The notes under the pieces are model-generated. The model worked only from the letters and a program-made list of their open reading frames with translations, had not been told where the DNA came from and made no database searches. From Endozoicomonas euniceicola (GTDB lineage Bacteria; Pseudomonadota; Gammaproteobacteria; Pseudomonadales; Endozoicomonadaceae), in contig NZ_CP103300.1 of assembly GCF_025562755.1 (NCBI RefSeq), forward strand, positions 2,546,001-2,610,000: a stretch of DNA of 64,000 nucleotides. Direction: 5' to 3'. The position numbers and the translations under genes were made by a program. Positions 1-8,394 of the stretch are shown here, in pieces (within the stretch, counting starts at the first letter, position 1; each line of letters begins with the position of its first letter).

Positions 1-354
1 CAGAAATATATTCATTCCGTTTATGCCCAACAGGCTGGCAGCGTAATAACAAACGTAAGACTGGATCGTTGCCCCGCCGCAGAACTGAGGACTGTTGATC
101 TTCTGGTTCAGGTTCCACATCCCCCCACCGTACCACTCATAATATTTTGGGCAGAAACCTTTGCTGAAGGCATCCTGAACGCTGCTGTCGTCTACCCGAA
201 AAGTAAAACCATTAAACCGGAGGTCACCTCTGTGCCCTCTTGTAAAATAGGAGCCTTTTATTGAGGATGTATTTTGAAAATGCAAGGCGTTGGTCAGGAG
301 AAACGTATTGTCCTCACTAAAGATTTGTCTTCTTTGCTGCCATCTTTTAAGCAT
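1..354 (-). CDS. Hypothetical protein, N-terminal part (runs off window)
   Basis: An open frame of 118 codons starts at the ATG at 354 (GAGG about nine bases upstream, an in-frame stop just before it) and continues past base 1 without a stop. The visible part begins MLKRWQQRRQIF and has aromatic and glycine-rich stretches (YFTRGHRGDLRF, YYEWYGGG) and three cysteines. No signal peptide and no family is recognised. It could be a secreted or effector-type protein of this lineage, but nothing in the sequence proves that. Confidence 0.5.
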   Translation of the reverse strand, partial: MLKRWQQRRQIFSEDNTFLLTNALHFQNTSSIKGSYFTRGHRGDLRFNGFTFRVDDSSVQDAFSKGFCPKYYEWYGGGMWNLNQKINSPQFCGGATIQSYVCYYAASLLGINGMNIFL

Positions 355-380
355 GACTCATTATCCTCATTGACACTCTT

Positions 381-398
381 CCCACCGTGAACGATGGG
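381..398. other. Hairpin resembling an IS200/IS605 right-end stem-loop
   Basis: CCCACCGTGAACGATGGG folds into a seven-pair stem with one mismatch and a two-base loop. Stem-loops of this form mark the right end of IS200/IS605-family elements, but no transposase remnant lies next to it. The rest of 361-617 shows no gene. AAGGA precedes the next start codon. Confidence 0.25.
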
Positions 399-617
399 AT
401 TTTCTGTTGATAGAGTCTGTATTTCAGGCTCGATTAGTGTTTATGGGGTTCACTTTAAAGGGCTGAGAGAACCAGTATAGAGCAGGCTTTGTCCCTGTCG
501 AATCACCCCGATTCGGAAATCCCCAGATCACTTAAATAGACGACATTATTATGTTGTTTCATCGGCTGAAGTGATCTCTGCCGACTTGTGTATCAATAAA
601 GAGAATTAAGGAACTCT

Positions 618-1124
618 ATGAACGGTTCAATAAGTGTGCTTTCCAGATTATTGGAAGGTCGATGGTTGAGTGGCATTTTACTGGCGCTCATTTTGTTGTC
701 GGGATTTGCCCTGCCTGTAAAAGCTGAGCCACTTCAGGCGCCTGTACCGGCTCCGGTAAAAACTGAAGTGATCGTCAACTCTTCCGGGGCGCATTGGTCA
801 AATGTTTCCATTAAGGTAACCAATAGTCTCTCAAAAGCTATTGACGTCAGAAATGTCCAGGTGGACTTTTCTGCGCCTGCTGCGGTCAACAGTGTTTGGG
901 GAAGCTTTCCCTCTGTCAGTTATCCCGGACAGATTAAAGTCAACTCCCCGGGTCAGGATGGTGAGTTATTCAGAACATCGGTGGTGCTCACCTTTGCCTC
1001 TGATAGCTGGATCAATACCAGCCTGAAGCCAGGTTCTGATTTCACTCTGCAGTTTGGTTTGCCTTTACTGGCTACCAGTCATTCAGTAAGCAATATCAAC
1101 CTAAATTCAGCGGTTAACCCCTGA
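618..1124 (+). CDS. Secreted beta-sandwich protein, 3' end replaced by mobile unit
   Basis: A 168-residue frame with AAGGA ahead of its ATG. Residues 1-36 form a clear signal peptide (basic start, hydrophobic LSGILLALILLSGFAL, cleavage near VKA-EP). The rest alternates short hydrophobic strands (KTEVIVNSSG, WSNVSIKVTN, SVVLTFASDSW, FTLQFG), a pattern seen in small carbohydrate-binding-module-like beta sandwiches; that link is weak. The mobile unit begins at 1098, so the last nine codons and the stop belong to the insertion. The native protein was probably longer, perhaps a chitin- or cellulose-active enzyme that lost its catalytic part. Confidence 0.55.
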   Translation: MNGSISVLSRLLEGRWLSGILLALILLSGFALPVKAEPLQAPVPAPVKTEVIVNSSGAHWSNVSIKVTNSLSKAIDVRNVQVDFSAPAAVNSVWGSFPSVSYPGQIKVNSPGQDGELFRTSVVLTFASDSWINTSLKPGSDFTLQFGLPLLATSHSVSNINLNSAVNP

Positions 1125-1137
1125 GCTAAACTCTAAC

Positions 1138-1155
1138 CCTCAACAATATTGAGGG
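1138..1155. repeat. Small hairpin at the left end of the compound unit
   Basis: CCCTCAA and TTGAGGG flank a five-base loop just upstream of the half-transposase start. It may be a subterminal structure of the outer element or a transcription barrier. The same hairpin is in copy 2. Confidence 0.4.
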
Positions 1156-1162
1156 CTCGAAG

Positions 1163-1729
1163 ATGGTTCGACCACCAAAACCCACTCCCCCAAAGGGTGA
1201 GTTGTCTGAAATGGAAAAAGATCCCTTATCCGTCAAACTCGAAGTCGATTCTTTCGACGGTAAAATTCATGTCGAGTGGGAGCCTGAAGCATCGGTCACC
1301 CCAATGGGACAGCTTCCTTTTTTTATACAGTTTTTAAAAACAGGTCACCGATTTGAACCCTGGATTAACGATTGCCCACTAACTTATAAAAGCCCAAACG
1401 CCCCTCAAAAAGTGGATGTGATTGGCTCATTAATGCTTTCCATTCTTTCAGGACATAAACGCTATGCGCATATCGGAACAATTATTGGTGATAAAGTAAA
1501 CGCTCAGTTGCTCGGGATGAAAAAAATTGTCAGCGATGATTCTGCCAGGCGTGGTTTAAAGAAGATTGACGAAGATGAAGGCGTTGAATGGATGCAAAAA
1601 CACCTCCATCTCTGTTTTGATCCGTTATTAACCATTCCATGGATTATGGATGTTGATGTTACCGTGAAAACCATTTATGGGCATCAGGAAGGAGCGGTTA
1701 ATGGCTATAACCCAATGGCACTGACTTAA
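1163..1729 (+). pseudogene. DDE transposase, N-terminal half (interrupted by IS4), copy 1
   Basis: The frame starts at the ATG at 1163 and reads about 183 native residues. It ends in IMDVDVTVKTIYGHQEG...GYNP, the first catalytic-aspartate region of a DDE transposase (the family pattern is a hydrophobic strand, D-x-D, then YGHQEG and GYNP). The last codons (MALT) come from the terminal repeat of the IS4 at 1713. The C-terminal half with the remaining catalytic residues is absent from the window. I do not assign an IS family beyond the IS4/IS1380-like DDE superfamily. Confidence 0.75.
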
Positions 1730-3204
1730 GACTTAATCCCTTGGCATGAAAGGCTTGCCCAAGAACAAATCATCTATAAATAGATGAAGTTAACAGAGCC
1801 CTCGAGCAAGCCATGAACAAGTCTAGCCCAGAATATCTAAAACTCGCTGACCAATGTCTGAAGCAGTTTGCACAAACATCTGAAGACGCCTTGGCTTCTC
1901 TACTCTCCACAGAGATCCTGAATGCCTTTGAGAAAAAATCGACCTCCAGAGTTAGAGATTATCCAGCCCTGAAAACCCTTACTCTTTTTATGCGTCAGGT
2001 GTCCAATGAAGACAAGTCCTGCAGAAAGGTTCTTGTACAGGAGTCACTTGAACAAGCAGCAAATGACGAAGTGTCCGACAAAACCAAGAATGACGCCTAC
2101 TGCAAAGCACGTAAACGGTTGCCGGAAGATCAGGTAAAGTCATTGTTTCAGATTTCAGGAAAACGACTGGATGAAGAAAGCCCGGAATCATGGTTGTGGC
2201 ACGGTCGGCGGGTTGTTATTGCCGATGGAACCACTGCTAATATGCCTGACACGACTGAAAACCAACAGCTCTATCCCCAGTCAAAATCCCAAAAAAAAGA
2301 AGTAGGGTTCCCTACTGTCAGGATGCTTGCCTTTATCACGCTGGGAAGTGGAGCTCTCATTGAGACAGCCATGGGAGCTTGTGAGGGAAAAGGCAGTGGA
2401 GAGCAATCTCTGATGATACAAATGATCCCGAACTTGAATGCTGACGACATTGTGCTTGGCGATGCCATTTTCGAGACGTATTTCATCCTGGCACTTTTGC
2501 TTATAGCAGGTGTTGACGGTGTTTTTGAAAAAAATGGTGCGCGTAAAATCGACTTCAGAAAATCCTTCATGAAACTGGGAAAAAAAGATGCTTTATTCAG
2601 ATTGGAGCGTCCTCCAAAACCACCCTGGATGAGCAGAGAGTTTTACGATCAGTGGACACCGGATCACCTGATTATCCGTGCCATTAAAACGAAGAATCGT
2701 ATCATCGTTACCACATTGATTGATGCAGAAGCATATCCACGCTCTGACATTAGCGCACTGTACACCAAACGCTGGAATATTGAGTTGGACTTCAGAACCA
2801 TCAAAACAATTATGAATATGGAGATGTTGCGCTGTAAGACTCCAGCGATGGTGCGTAAAGAAATTTATGTTCATTTTCTGGTTTACAATTTGATACGGGC
2901 ATTAATGGCGCGAGTGGCCAAAGCCACAGAGCAAGTTCCGAGGGATGTGAGCTTCAAGGCAGCAAAACAGACGCTAAATGGGGCTCGGGTTTTACTGTTA
3001 TTCTGTCCAAATTGCACTCTCAACCAGGTTCAAGCTCAAATGATAGTTATCATTGGAGAACATAAAGTTGGAGACCGACCGGGACGATCAGAACCAAGAG
3101 CTGTAAAGAGGCGACCAAAGGCATTTAAAAAGCTCCAGCACTCTAGGGCTAAAGCTCGTCAACTCAATAAGTACAAGGGGTGAGAGCTTAAGTCAGTGCC
3201 ATTG
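1713..3204 (+). mobile_element. IS4-family insertion sequence, copy 1
   Basis: A 1492-bp element bounded by perfect 18-bp terminal inverted repeats, CAATGGCACTGACTTAAG at 1713-1730 and its complement at 3187-3204. It encodes one transposase. The copy in hsdS (35035-38178) has the same length after removing a nested element, and there a 10-bp target duplication is visible. Here the left flank (GGCTATAACC) and right flank (CCCTATGCAC) do not match, so this copy has been rearranged since insertion. Confidence 0.9.
1813..3183 (+). CDS. IS4-family transposase, copy 1
   Basis: 456-residue DDE transposase that cuts and rejoins the IS4 element. Visible catalytic features are D138 (VIADGTTANM), D217 (LGDAIFETYF) and E324 inside the IS4 signature Y-x2-R-x3-E-x6-K, here Y317, R320, E324, K331 (YTKRWNIELDFRTIK). 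The C-terminus is basic, ending KKLQHSRAKARQLNKYKG. Length is normal for the family and the frame is intact, so it may be active. Copy 2 at 6838 encodes the same protein. Confidence 0.93.
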   Translation: MNKSSPEYLKLADQCLKQFAQTSEDALASLLSTEILNAFEKKSTSRVRDYPALKTLTLFMRQVSNEDKSCRKVLVQESLEQAANDEVSDKTKNDAYCKARKRLPEDQVKSLFQISGKRLDEESPESWLWHGRRVVIADGTTANMPDTTENQQLYPQSKSQKKEVGFPTVRMLAFITLGSGALIETAMGACEGKGSGEQSLMIQMIPNLNADDIVLGDAIFETYFILALLLIAGVDGVFEKNGARKIDFRKSFMKLGKKDALFRLERPPKPPWMSREFYDQWTPDHLIIRAIKTKNRIIVTTLIDAEAYPRSDISALYTKRWNIELDFRTIKTIMNMEMLRCKTPAMVRKEIYVHFLVYNLIRALMARVAKATEQVPRDVSFKAAKQTLNGARVLLLFCPNCTLNQVQAQMIVIIGEHKVGDRPGRSEPRAVKRRPKAFKKLQHSRAKARQLNKYKG

Positions 3205-3257
3205 CCCTATGCACTGAAACACTTGGTACTACTGAGGAAAAAGTGTCCACAGTATTG
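3205..3257 (-). mobile_element. Half of a split MITE (left half)
   Basis: Read on the minus strand this starts with CAATACTGTGGACA, the terminal repeat of a small non-coding element, and ends in GTGCATAGGG at the IS4 junction. The matching half is at 8230-8349. Joined and with the 10-bp duplication counted once they give a 163-bp element with terminal repeats CAATACTGTGGACA. The outer flank here is TTGAT, the complement of the ATCAA that flanks the other half. Confidence 0.7.
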
Positions 3258-3304
3258 TTGATCTTTTTGCTACAGGCTCCTAGGCTTCTCATTTTCAGTA
3301 ATTA

Positions 3305-4282
3305 TCAAACGTTTGAGGGTGCTGTTAATGCGTGATTCCTGTTTTTATTTTTATAATAATTAAAAGTAAGACGAAGAGTTACATAAAGACATGCCGATAA
3401 GAATGCCACAAATATATACCCTGCAGACGACTTTTCGCATTGAAGGTATTTGTCAGAAGTGCTTTTCCTACACAAATCAAGGTCAAAAAAACTGTTGCAA
3501 TTCTTCTTCTTGCAAGCCCATGTATCCTTAGTGCAAAAATCTTTTGTATAGCCCAAATTAAAATTGCAAACAGCCCATGGAGAACAAGTTAGAGCATAAA
3601 CAGTATATTCGAGTTTCTCAGGGGCAATATGGCCGATGGTGCAGTCGGAATGATTACAGAACTTCATGCAAGTGCTGTGGTCGTAACGAATACAACGACC
3701 ATCTGTTGATAAAATGCAAATGGGTAAACCATTATGAAAAGCAGGAGCGCCGGATACAGGGGAAGGTAAAGCAGAAAGGTTTTCTATTCTTGGGTGTTCT
3801 CCAGCATACATCGACAATGGCATTGATTGAAAAATTACTTGTTTGTCAGTGATAAGCTGCGGATACCAGACATTAACGACTGATTCGTCCAGGACAAATA
3901 GTGGGAAAGAGTTAGTTGGTAGCTCGGCTTCTAACTCAATGCCGGGCTCTAATTTGAGATAATGAATACCCTTTTTTGGCTTATCAGAAGCCAGGGTAAA
4001 TGTAAGTGAATCTCCGATTTCTCTCATGAGTTTCAGGTTATCTGGCTTTTCTGAGTTCTTAATTCGCTCCGCACACTCTGTACTGGTGACAGCGAGATCA
4101 CCACTCTGAAGATAAGCCATGCAAGACCATTCTTTGTCATCATTAAAACCAGTGATAAGTACCAGTCTTTTTTTGATGTGATCTGTATATGAAGTAGCGG
4201 CTGAGTAGCTGTTATAGGAAGAAAGTACCAAGAAAATAAACCAGAGCAGACATTTTTTCAGGTTATTTGAATTATCGTACAT
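3305..4282 (-). CDS. Membrane-anchored trypsin-like protein, probably inactive
   Basis: 325 residues from the ATG at 4282, chosen because GGAAG lies at the right distance and a signal peptide follows (KKCLLWFIFLVLSSYNSYSA); a longer frame to 4492 has no such support. The body resembles a chymotrypsin-fold protease: AVTSTECAE sits where the family has the TAAHC histidine motif, and SPVSGAPAF sits where GDSGGP is expected. The histidine is therefore absent and the serine loop is altered. The C-terminal third is cysteine-rich and ends in a transmembrane helix (AGYIFVAFLSACLYVTL) with a basic tail. It is likely a periplasmic binding or sensing relic of a protease, not an enzyme. Confidence 0.6.
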   Translation of the reverse strand: MYDNSNNLKKCLLWFIFLVLSSYNSYSAATSYTDHIKKRLVLITGFNDDKEWSCMAYLQSGDLAVTSTECAERIKNSEKPDNLKLMREIGDSLTFTLASDKPKKGIHYLKLEPGIELEAELPTNSFPLFVLDESVVNVWYPQLITDKQVIFQSMPLSMYAGEHPRIENLSALPSPVSGAPAFHNGLPICILSTDGRCIRYDHSTCMKFCNHSDCTIGHIAPEKLEYTVYALTCSPWAVCNFNLGYTKDFCTKDTWACKKKNCNSFFDLDLCRKSTSDKYLQCEKSSAGYIFVAFLSACLYVTLRLTFNYYKNKNRNHALTAPSNV

Positions 4283-4550
4283 GTTTTTAACTTCCAATTT
4301 GTAAAAAGTTTGCGGCTCTGTTTTCAGGTTTTTAGTTGGCGCCTTAAGAGACGTAAGTACGCGGTAGTATTTAAAAAATACCAACAACTGAGGGACTGAG
4401 GGAGTCGACTTACAGTAAGTACTTTTATACGTTCCAACAATATTTTTGAACAAAGCCAGATTATGGGCTGGCTTTTTACTGAGAGCCTTCAATTGTTGGC
4501 ACCGTAAAGCGCATTTCAGTTAAGCGCATAAAAGTAGCACACAGAGCTTA

Positions 4551-4612
4551 TGACTGCTCAGTCGCGGCTTTCCTTTTTTACGACACCCCCTCTTTGGCCG
4601 GGTGAGCAGTCA
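4551..4612. repeat. 10-bp inverted repeat in intergenic region
   Basis: TGACTGCTCA (4551-4560) and TGAGCAGTCA (4603-4612) are perfect complements separated by 42 bases containing a T-rich stretch. It lies between the end of the C_GCAxxG_C_C gene and the start side of the trypsin-like gene. No family is recognised; the rest of 4283-4684 holds no gene. Confidence 0.4.
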
Positions 4613-4684
4613 CCCATTAGAAGTAGAAGCCTGACATAGACCAAAGACGGTGTTTGGCATCCAACAGGCTATGCACCGGGGTTA

Positions 4685-5263
4685 TTAGCTGTCGCATCTT
4701 TGGCAGTCTTCATTCCTTCCGGGTGCTTGAGGTTGAGTAACACCGTTTTCCAGAAGATCAATAACATCGGCGGCGACTTCACCTGTAAAGCGGATGCACT
4801 GCTCTTTGTGTTCTTTTGAACCAAACTCCATTTTTTTGATGAGTTTACGACAACAGGTTGAGCAGTTTCTTCGTTGAAAACGGTCGTGAAGTTCGGCGGA
4901 TAGGGGAAACATCTCTTCCGGCATCAACTGGCCGCCTTTTTCTCTACCGTGCCTGAGACCCAAAGCCATTACGCCACCGGATAGCGCTCCGCACAGGCAG
5001 CCAGCCATACCGATTCCAACCGCGAAGCCTGACGCCATCTTTACCATTTTGCTATCTGCGGGTTGCCCGAGATAATCGTTCACTGTTGTGAAAACGGCTT
5101 CAGAGCAGAAAAACTTTCCATCCCGATACAATTTTTCTGCTCTGATTCTGGTTTGCTCACTGACTTCAGAATAGCTTCGATACTGTTCAGCCCGACGGTT
5201 TTCAGCAGCCTGTTCTTTAGGGGGCAGGTGACTGTTAGGCTGGTGTCGCTTGGGAATAGGCAT
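4685..5263 (-). CDS. C_GCAxxG_C_C family redox protein
   Basis: 192 residues. The central part carries the family signature: FFCSEAVF near residue 52, then SGFAVGIGMAGCLCGALSGG (G-x-G-x-A-G-C-x-C-G-A), and distal NCSTCCRKL and EQCIRF cysteines, a layout known from PF09719 proteins that are often encoded beside redox or metal enzymes. The N-terminal 35 residues are polar and unrelated. The protein appears cytoplasmic. No partner gene is adjacent, so the substrate is unknown; the neighbours are mobile debris. Confidence 0.8.
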   Translation of the reverse strand: MPIPKRHQPNSHLPPKEQAAENRRAEQYRSYSEVSEQTRIRAEKLYRDGKFFCSEAVFTTVNDYLGQPADSKMVKMASGFAVGIGMAGCLCGALSGGVMALGLRHGREKGGQLMPEEMFPLSAELHDRFQRRNCSTCCRKLIKKMEFGSKEHKEQCIRFTGEVAADVIDLLENGVTQPQAPGRNEDCQRCDS

Positions 5264-5542
5264 GACTAACCCTCCACAGGTTATGTAATCTTGCGCTACG
5301 TTGAATCAGTAGCGATGGGTGATTGGGATTGGGTCGCTATTCTGGCTGTGGCAGGTGATACGAACACTGACCTGTATCATTACTTGTGGGTTTGTCGGGG
5401 TGCAAATCCCATTGTGCGTACGGTTTTTCAGCACTTCCTCCCCGTACTATTCTGGTATGTACAAAAGGAGGGTAATGGATCTTTTAGGCAACCCTCCGGA
5501 GCCAAACGATAAGCTGATGAAAGCAGCAAAAGCTATGTGACC
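5264..5542. other. Intergenic region with no supported gene
   Basis: Overlapping short frames exist on the plus strand here but have no recognisable protein features, no good ribosome binding sites and unlike composition. I see nothing functional between the C_GCAxxG_C_C gene and the hipA remnant. Confidence 0.5.
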
Positions 5543-6122
5543 TCATACCTCATAAATGTATGGGTTCATAAACTGCCTGCCCCAAAATAACCTGCGATCA
5601 ACCGGTGAAAGTTGAGCTTCATCGCAGACCAGCTGCCAGTGTTGCTCAATGCCTTCTTGCAGTTGTTCAGTAATCTTTGTCGCTTCCATTCGTGAGAGCA
5701 GGAAAACGGCGGCGGCCTCAACACAGCAGGCCAGCTGGCTCTTTCTCTGGTTACCAGAGATCAGCATGGCCTGGCTGGCAATATTGCCTGCCCTTCCCTG
5801 AGGGGCAAATGTCGTATGCCGGTGTCAGGGTGAGCATTTTCCCATCCCAGAATGCGGCATGGTTACGGGCATGGTCGTCTGTATTGCCACAAAGGATATT
5901 GAACACCAGTCGTGAAAACAGTTCCTTCAGTGTTTCCGTTGACCGGGCAAAACGCAGACGAATCAAGTCAGCCAGGGTTTCGTAACTGGCATAGCGGGCG
6001 AACATTTCATCCAGCCCAAACAGGGTGAGTGCTGAAACGACCGGTTTTCGGGTCCAGCCTTTTAGTGTTCTTTGCCTGTCAAACCGCTCAACCAGTAATA
6101 CATCTTTGCCCGCAGCGGATTT
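5543..6122 (-). pseudogene. hipA: HipA-like Ser/Thr kinase toxin, 5'-truncated and frameshifted
   Basis: The C-terminal half of a HipA kinase. Reading from 6122, the frame gives DVLLVERFDR, then VVSALTLFGLDEM, ARYASYETLADLIR, and FNILCGNTDDHARNHA with the kinase catalytic loop (N-T-D-D-H) and the LTPAYDI metal loop. Near 5795-5805 a one-base change shifts the frame; the next frame continues GNIASQAMLISGNQRK to the stop at 5543. The N-terminal part is missing because compound unit copy 2 begins at 6123. No hipB antitoxin gene is nearby. HipA proteins phosphorylate a translation factor or tRNA synthetase; this one cannot be functional. Confidence 0.88.
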
Positions 6123-6187
6123 AACCTAAATTCAGCGGTTAACCCCTGAGCTAAACTCTAACCCTCAACAATATTGAGGGCTCGAAG

Positions 6188-6754
6188 ATGGTTCGACCAC
6201 CAAAACCCACTCCCGCAAAGGGTGAGTTGTCTGAAATGGAAAAAGATCCCTTATCCGTCAAACTCGAAGTCGATTCTTTCGACGGTAAAATCCATGTCGA
6301 GTGGGAGCCTGAAGCATCGGTCACCCCAATGGGACAGCTTCCTTTTTTTATACAGTTTTTAAAAACAGGTCACCGATTTGAACCCTGGATTAACGATTGC
6401 CCACTAACTTATAAAAGCCCAAACGCCCCTCAAAAAGTGGATGTGATTGGCTCATTAATGCTTTCCATTCTTTCAGGACATAAACGCTATGCGCATATCG
6501 GAACAATTATTGGTGATAAAGTAAACGCTCAGTTGCTCGGGATGAAAAAAATTGTCAGCGATGATTCTGCCAGGCGTGGTTTAAAGAAGATTGACGAAGA
6601 TGAAGGCGTTGAATGGATGCAAAAACACCTCCATCTCTGTTTTGATCCGTTATTAACCATTCCATGGATTATGGATGTTGATGTTACCGTGAAAACCATT
6701 TATGGGCATCAGGAAGGAGCGGTTAATGGCTATAACCCAATGGCACTGACTTAA
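6188..6754 (+). pseudogene. DDE transposase, N-terminal half, copy 2
   Basis: Identical in layout to the fragment at 1163, with one residue change near the start (PTPAKGEL instead of PTPPKGEL). It ends in the same YGHQEG...GYNP region where the IS4 was inserted, and the C-terminal half is missing. Confidence 0.75.
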
Positions 6755-8229
6755 GACTTAATCCCTTGGCATGAAAGGCTTGCCCAAGAACAAATCATCT
6801 ATAAATAGATGAAGTTAACAGAGCCCTCGAGCAAGCCATGAACAAGTCTAGCCCAGAATATCTAAAACTCGCTGACCAATGTCTGAAGCAGTTTGCACAA
6901 ACATCTGAAGACGCCTTGGCTTCTCTACTCTCCACAGAGATCCTGAATGCCTTTGAGAAAAAATCGACCTCCAGAGTTAGAGATTATCCAGCCCTGAAAA
7001 CCCTTACTCTTTTTATGCGTCAGGTGTCCAATGAAGACAAGTCCTGCAGAAAGGTTCTTGTACAGGAGTCACTTGAACAAGCAGCAAATGACGAAGTGTC
7101 CGACAAAACCAAGAATGACGCCTACTGCAAAGCACGTAAACGGTTGCCGGAAGATCAGGTAAAGTCATTGTTTCAGATTTCAGGAAAACGACTGGATGAA
7201 GAAAGCCCGGAATCATGGTTGTGGCACGGTCGGCGGGTTGTTATTGCCGATGGAACCACTGCTAATATGCCTGACACGACTGAAAACCAACAGCTCTATC
7301 CCCAGTCAAAATCCCAAAAAAAAGAAGTAGGGTTCCCTACTGTCAGGATGCTTGCCTTTATCACGCTGGGAAGTGGAGCTCTCATTGAGACAGCCATGGG
7401 AGCTTGTGAGGGAAAAGGCAGTGGAGAGCAATCTCTGATGATACAAATGATCCCGAACTTGAATGCTGACGACATTGTGCTTGGCGATGCCATTTTCGAG
7501 ACGTATTTCATCCTGGCACTTTTGCTTATAGCAGGTGTTGACGGTGTTTTTGAAAAAAATGGTGCGCGTAAAATCGACTTCAGAAAATCCTTCATGAAAC
7601 TGGGAAAAAAAGATGCTTTATTCAGATTGGAGCGTCCTCCAAAACCACCCTGGATGAGCAGAGAGTTTTACGATCAGTGGACACCGGATCACCTGATTAT
7701 CCGTGCCATTAAAACGAAGAATCGTATCATCGTTACCACATTGATTGATGCAGAAGCATATCCACGCTCTGACATTAGCGCACTGTACACCAAACGCTGG
7801 AATATTGAGTTGGACTTCAGAACCATCAAAACAATTATGAATATGGAGATGTTGCGCTGTAAGACTCCAGCGATGGTGCGTAAAGAAATTTATGTTCATT
7901 TTCTGGTTTACAATTTGATACGGGCATTAATGGCGCGAGTGGCCAAAGCCACAGAGCAAGTTCCGAGGGATGTGAGCTTCAAGGCAGCAAAACAGACGCT
8001 AAATGGGGCTCGGGTTTTACTGTTATTCTGTCCAAATTGCACTCTCAACCAGGTTCAAGCTCAAATGATAGTTATCATTGGAGAACATAAAGTTGGAGAC
8101 CGACCGGGACGATCAGAACCAAGAGCTGTAAAGAGGCGACCAAAGGCATTTAAAAAGCTCCAGCACTCTAGGGCTAAAGCTCGTCAACTCAATAAGTACA
8201 AGGGGTGAGAGCTTAAGTCAGTGCCATTG
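6738..8229 (+). mobile_element. IS4-family insertion sequence, copy 2
   Basis: 1492 bp with the same 18-bp terminal inverted repeats as copy 1. Its left flank is the interrupted half-transposase and its right flank is the second half of the split MITE. Confidence 0.9.
6838..8208 (+). CDS. IS4-family transposase, copy 2
   Basis: Encodes the same 456-residue protein as the gene at 1813, with D138, D217 and E324 of the DDE triad and the Y-x2-R-x3-E-x6-K signature intact. Identity of the two copies indicates recent duplication or gene conversion. Confidence 0.93.
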   Translation: MNKSSPEYLKLADQCLKQFAQTSEDALASLLSTEILNAFEKKSTSRVRDYPALKTLTLFMRQVSNEDKSCRKVLVQESLEQAANDEVSDKTKNDAYCKARKRLPEDQVKSLFQISGKRLDEESPESWLWHGRRVVIADGTTANMPDTTENQQLYPQSKSQKKEVGFPTVRMLAFITLGSGALIETAMGACEGKGSGEQSLMIQMIPNLNADDIVLGDAIFETYFILALLLIAGVDGVFEKNGARKIDFRKSFMKLGKKDALFRLERPPKPPWMSREFYDQWTPDHLIIRAIKTKNRIIVTTLIDAEAYPRSDISALYTKRWNIELDFRTIKTIMNMEMLRCKTPAMVRKEIYVHFLVYNLIRALMARVAKATEQVPRDVSFKAAKQTLNGARVLLLFCPNCTLNQVQAQMIVIIGEHKVGDRPGRSEPRAVKRRPKAFKKLQHSRAKARQLNKYKG

Positions 8230-8349
8230 GTGCATAGGGTACTTTTTAGCAGGTCTGGGAAACCCCATGCTTGCAATTAAATCCTAGCCCTTGTGGCGCA
8301 AGCCTTGGTGCATCAATGCCGAGCCCTCAAAAAACTGTCCACAGTATTG
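8230..8349 (+). mobile_element. Half of a split MITE (right half)
   Basis: Begins GTGCATAGGG at the IS4 junction and ends in TGTCCACAGTATTG, the complement of the terminal repeat that opens the other half at 3257. It is followed by ATCAA (8350-8354), the 5-bp target duplication. An uninterrupted version of the target occurs at 10789-10815, where ATCAA is present once. No coding capacity. Confidence 0.7.
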
Positions 8350-8394
8350 ATCAAGAGAAGCTTCGAAAACCAGCCATATATCTTGAATGCCTCT
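8349..8394. repeat. Dispersed repeat, copy A
   Basis: Forty-six bases ending ATATATCTTGAATGCCTCT recur at 10799-10844 with a single mismatch. Copy A continues into the transposase remnant at 8390; copy B lies inside the Tn7-like remnant and diverges after CTCT. It probably marks two pieces of the same older insertion sequence. Confidence 0.6.

Larger units (their letters stand above)
1098..3204 (+). mobile_element. Compound mobile unit, copy 1 (DDE half-element plus IS4)
   Basis: This 2107-bp block recurs at 6123-8229 with the same orientation and only single-base differences (for example CCCCCAAAG versus CCCGCAAAG near 1190). It contains the left end and N-terminal half of one DDE transposase gene, followed by a complete IS4-type element inserted in it. 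Both copies start at the same base (AACCTAAATTC) and end at the IS4 right terminus, so the truncated half-element and the IS4 have been duplicated together. Confidence 0.85.
6123..8229 (+). mobile_element. Compound mobile unit, copy 2
   Basis: Same 2107-bp block as 1098-3204, offset by exactly 5025 bp. It truncates the hipA remnant at its left edge. Its right flank, GTGCATAGGG, is the reverse complement of the right flank of copy 1 (CCCTATGCAC). Confidence 0.85.

Noticed and set aside
5291..5541. Two overlapping small plus-strand frames
   Set aside because: No binding site, no domain, and both lie in a debris region between truncated genes.
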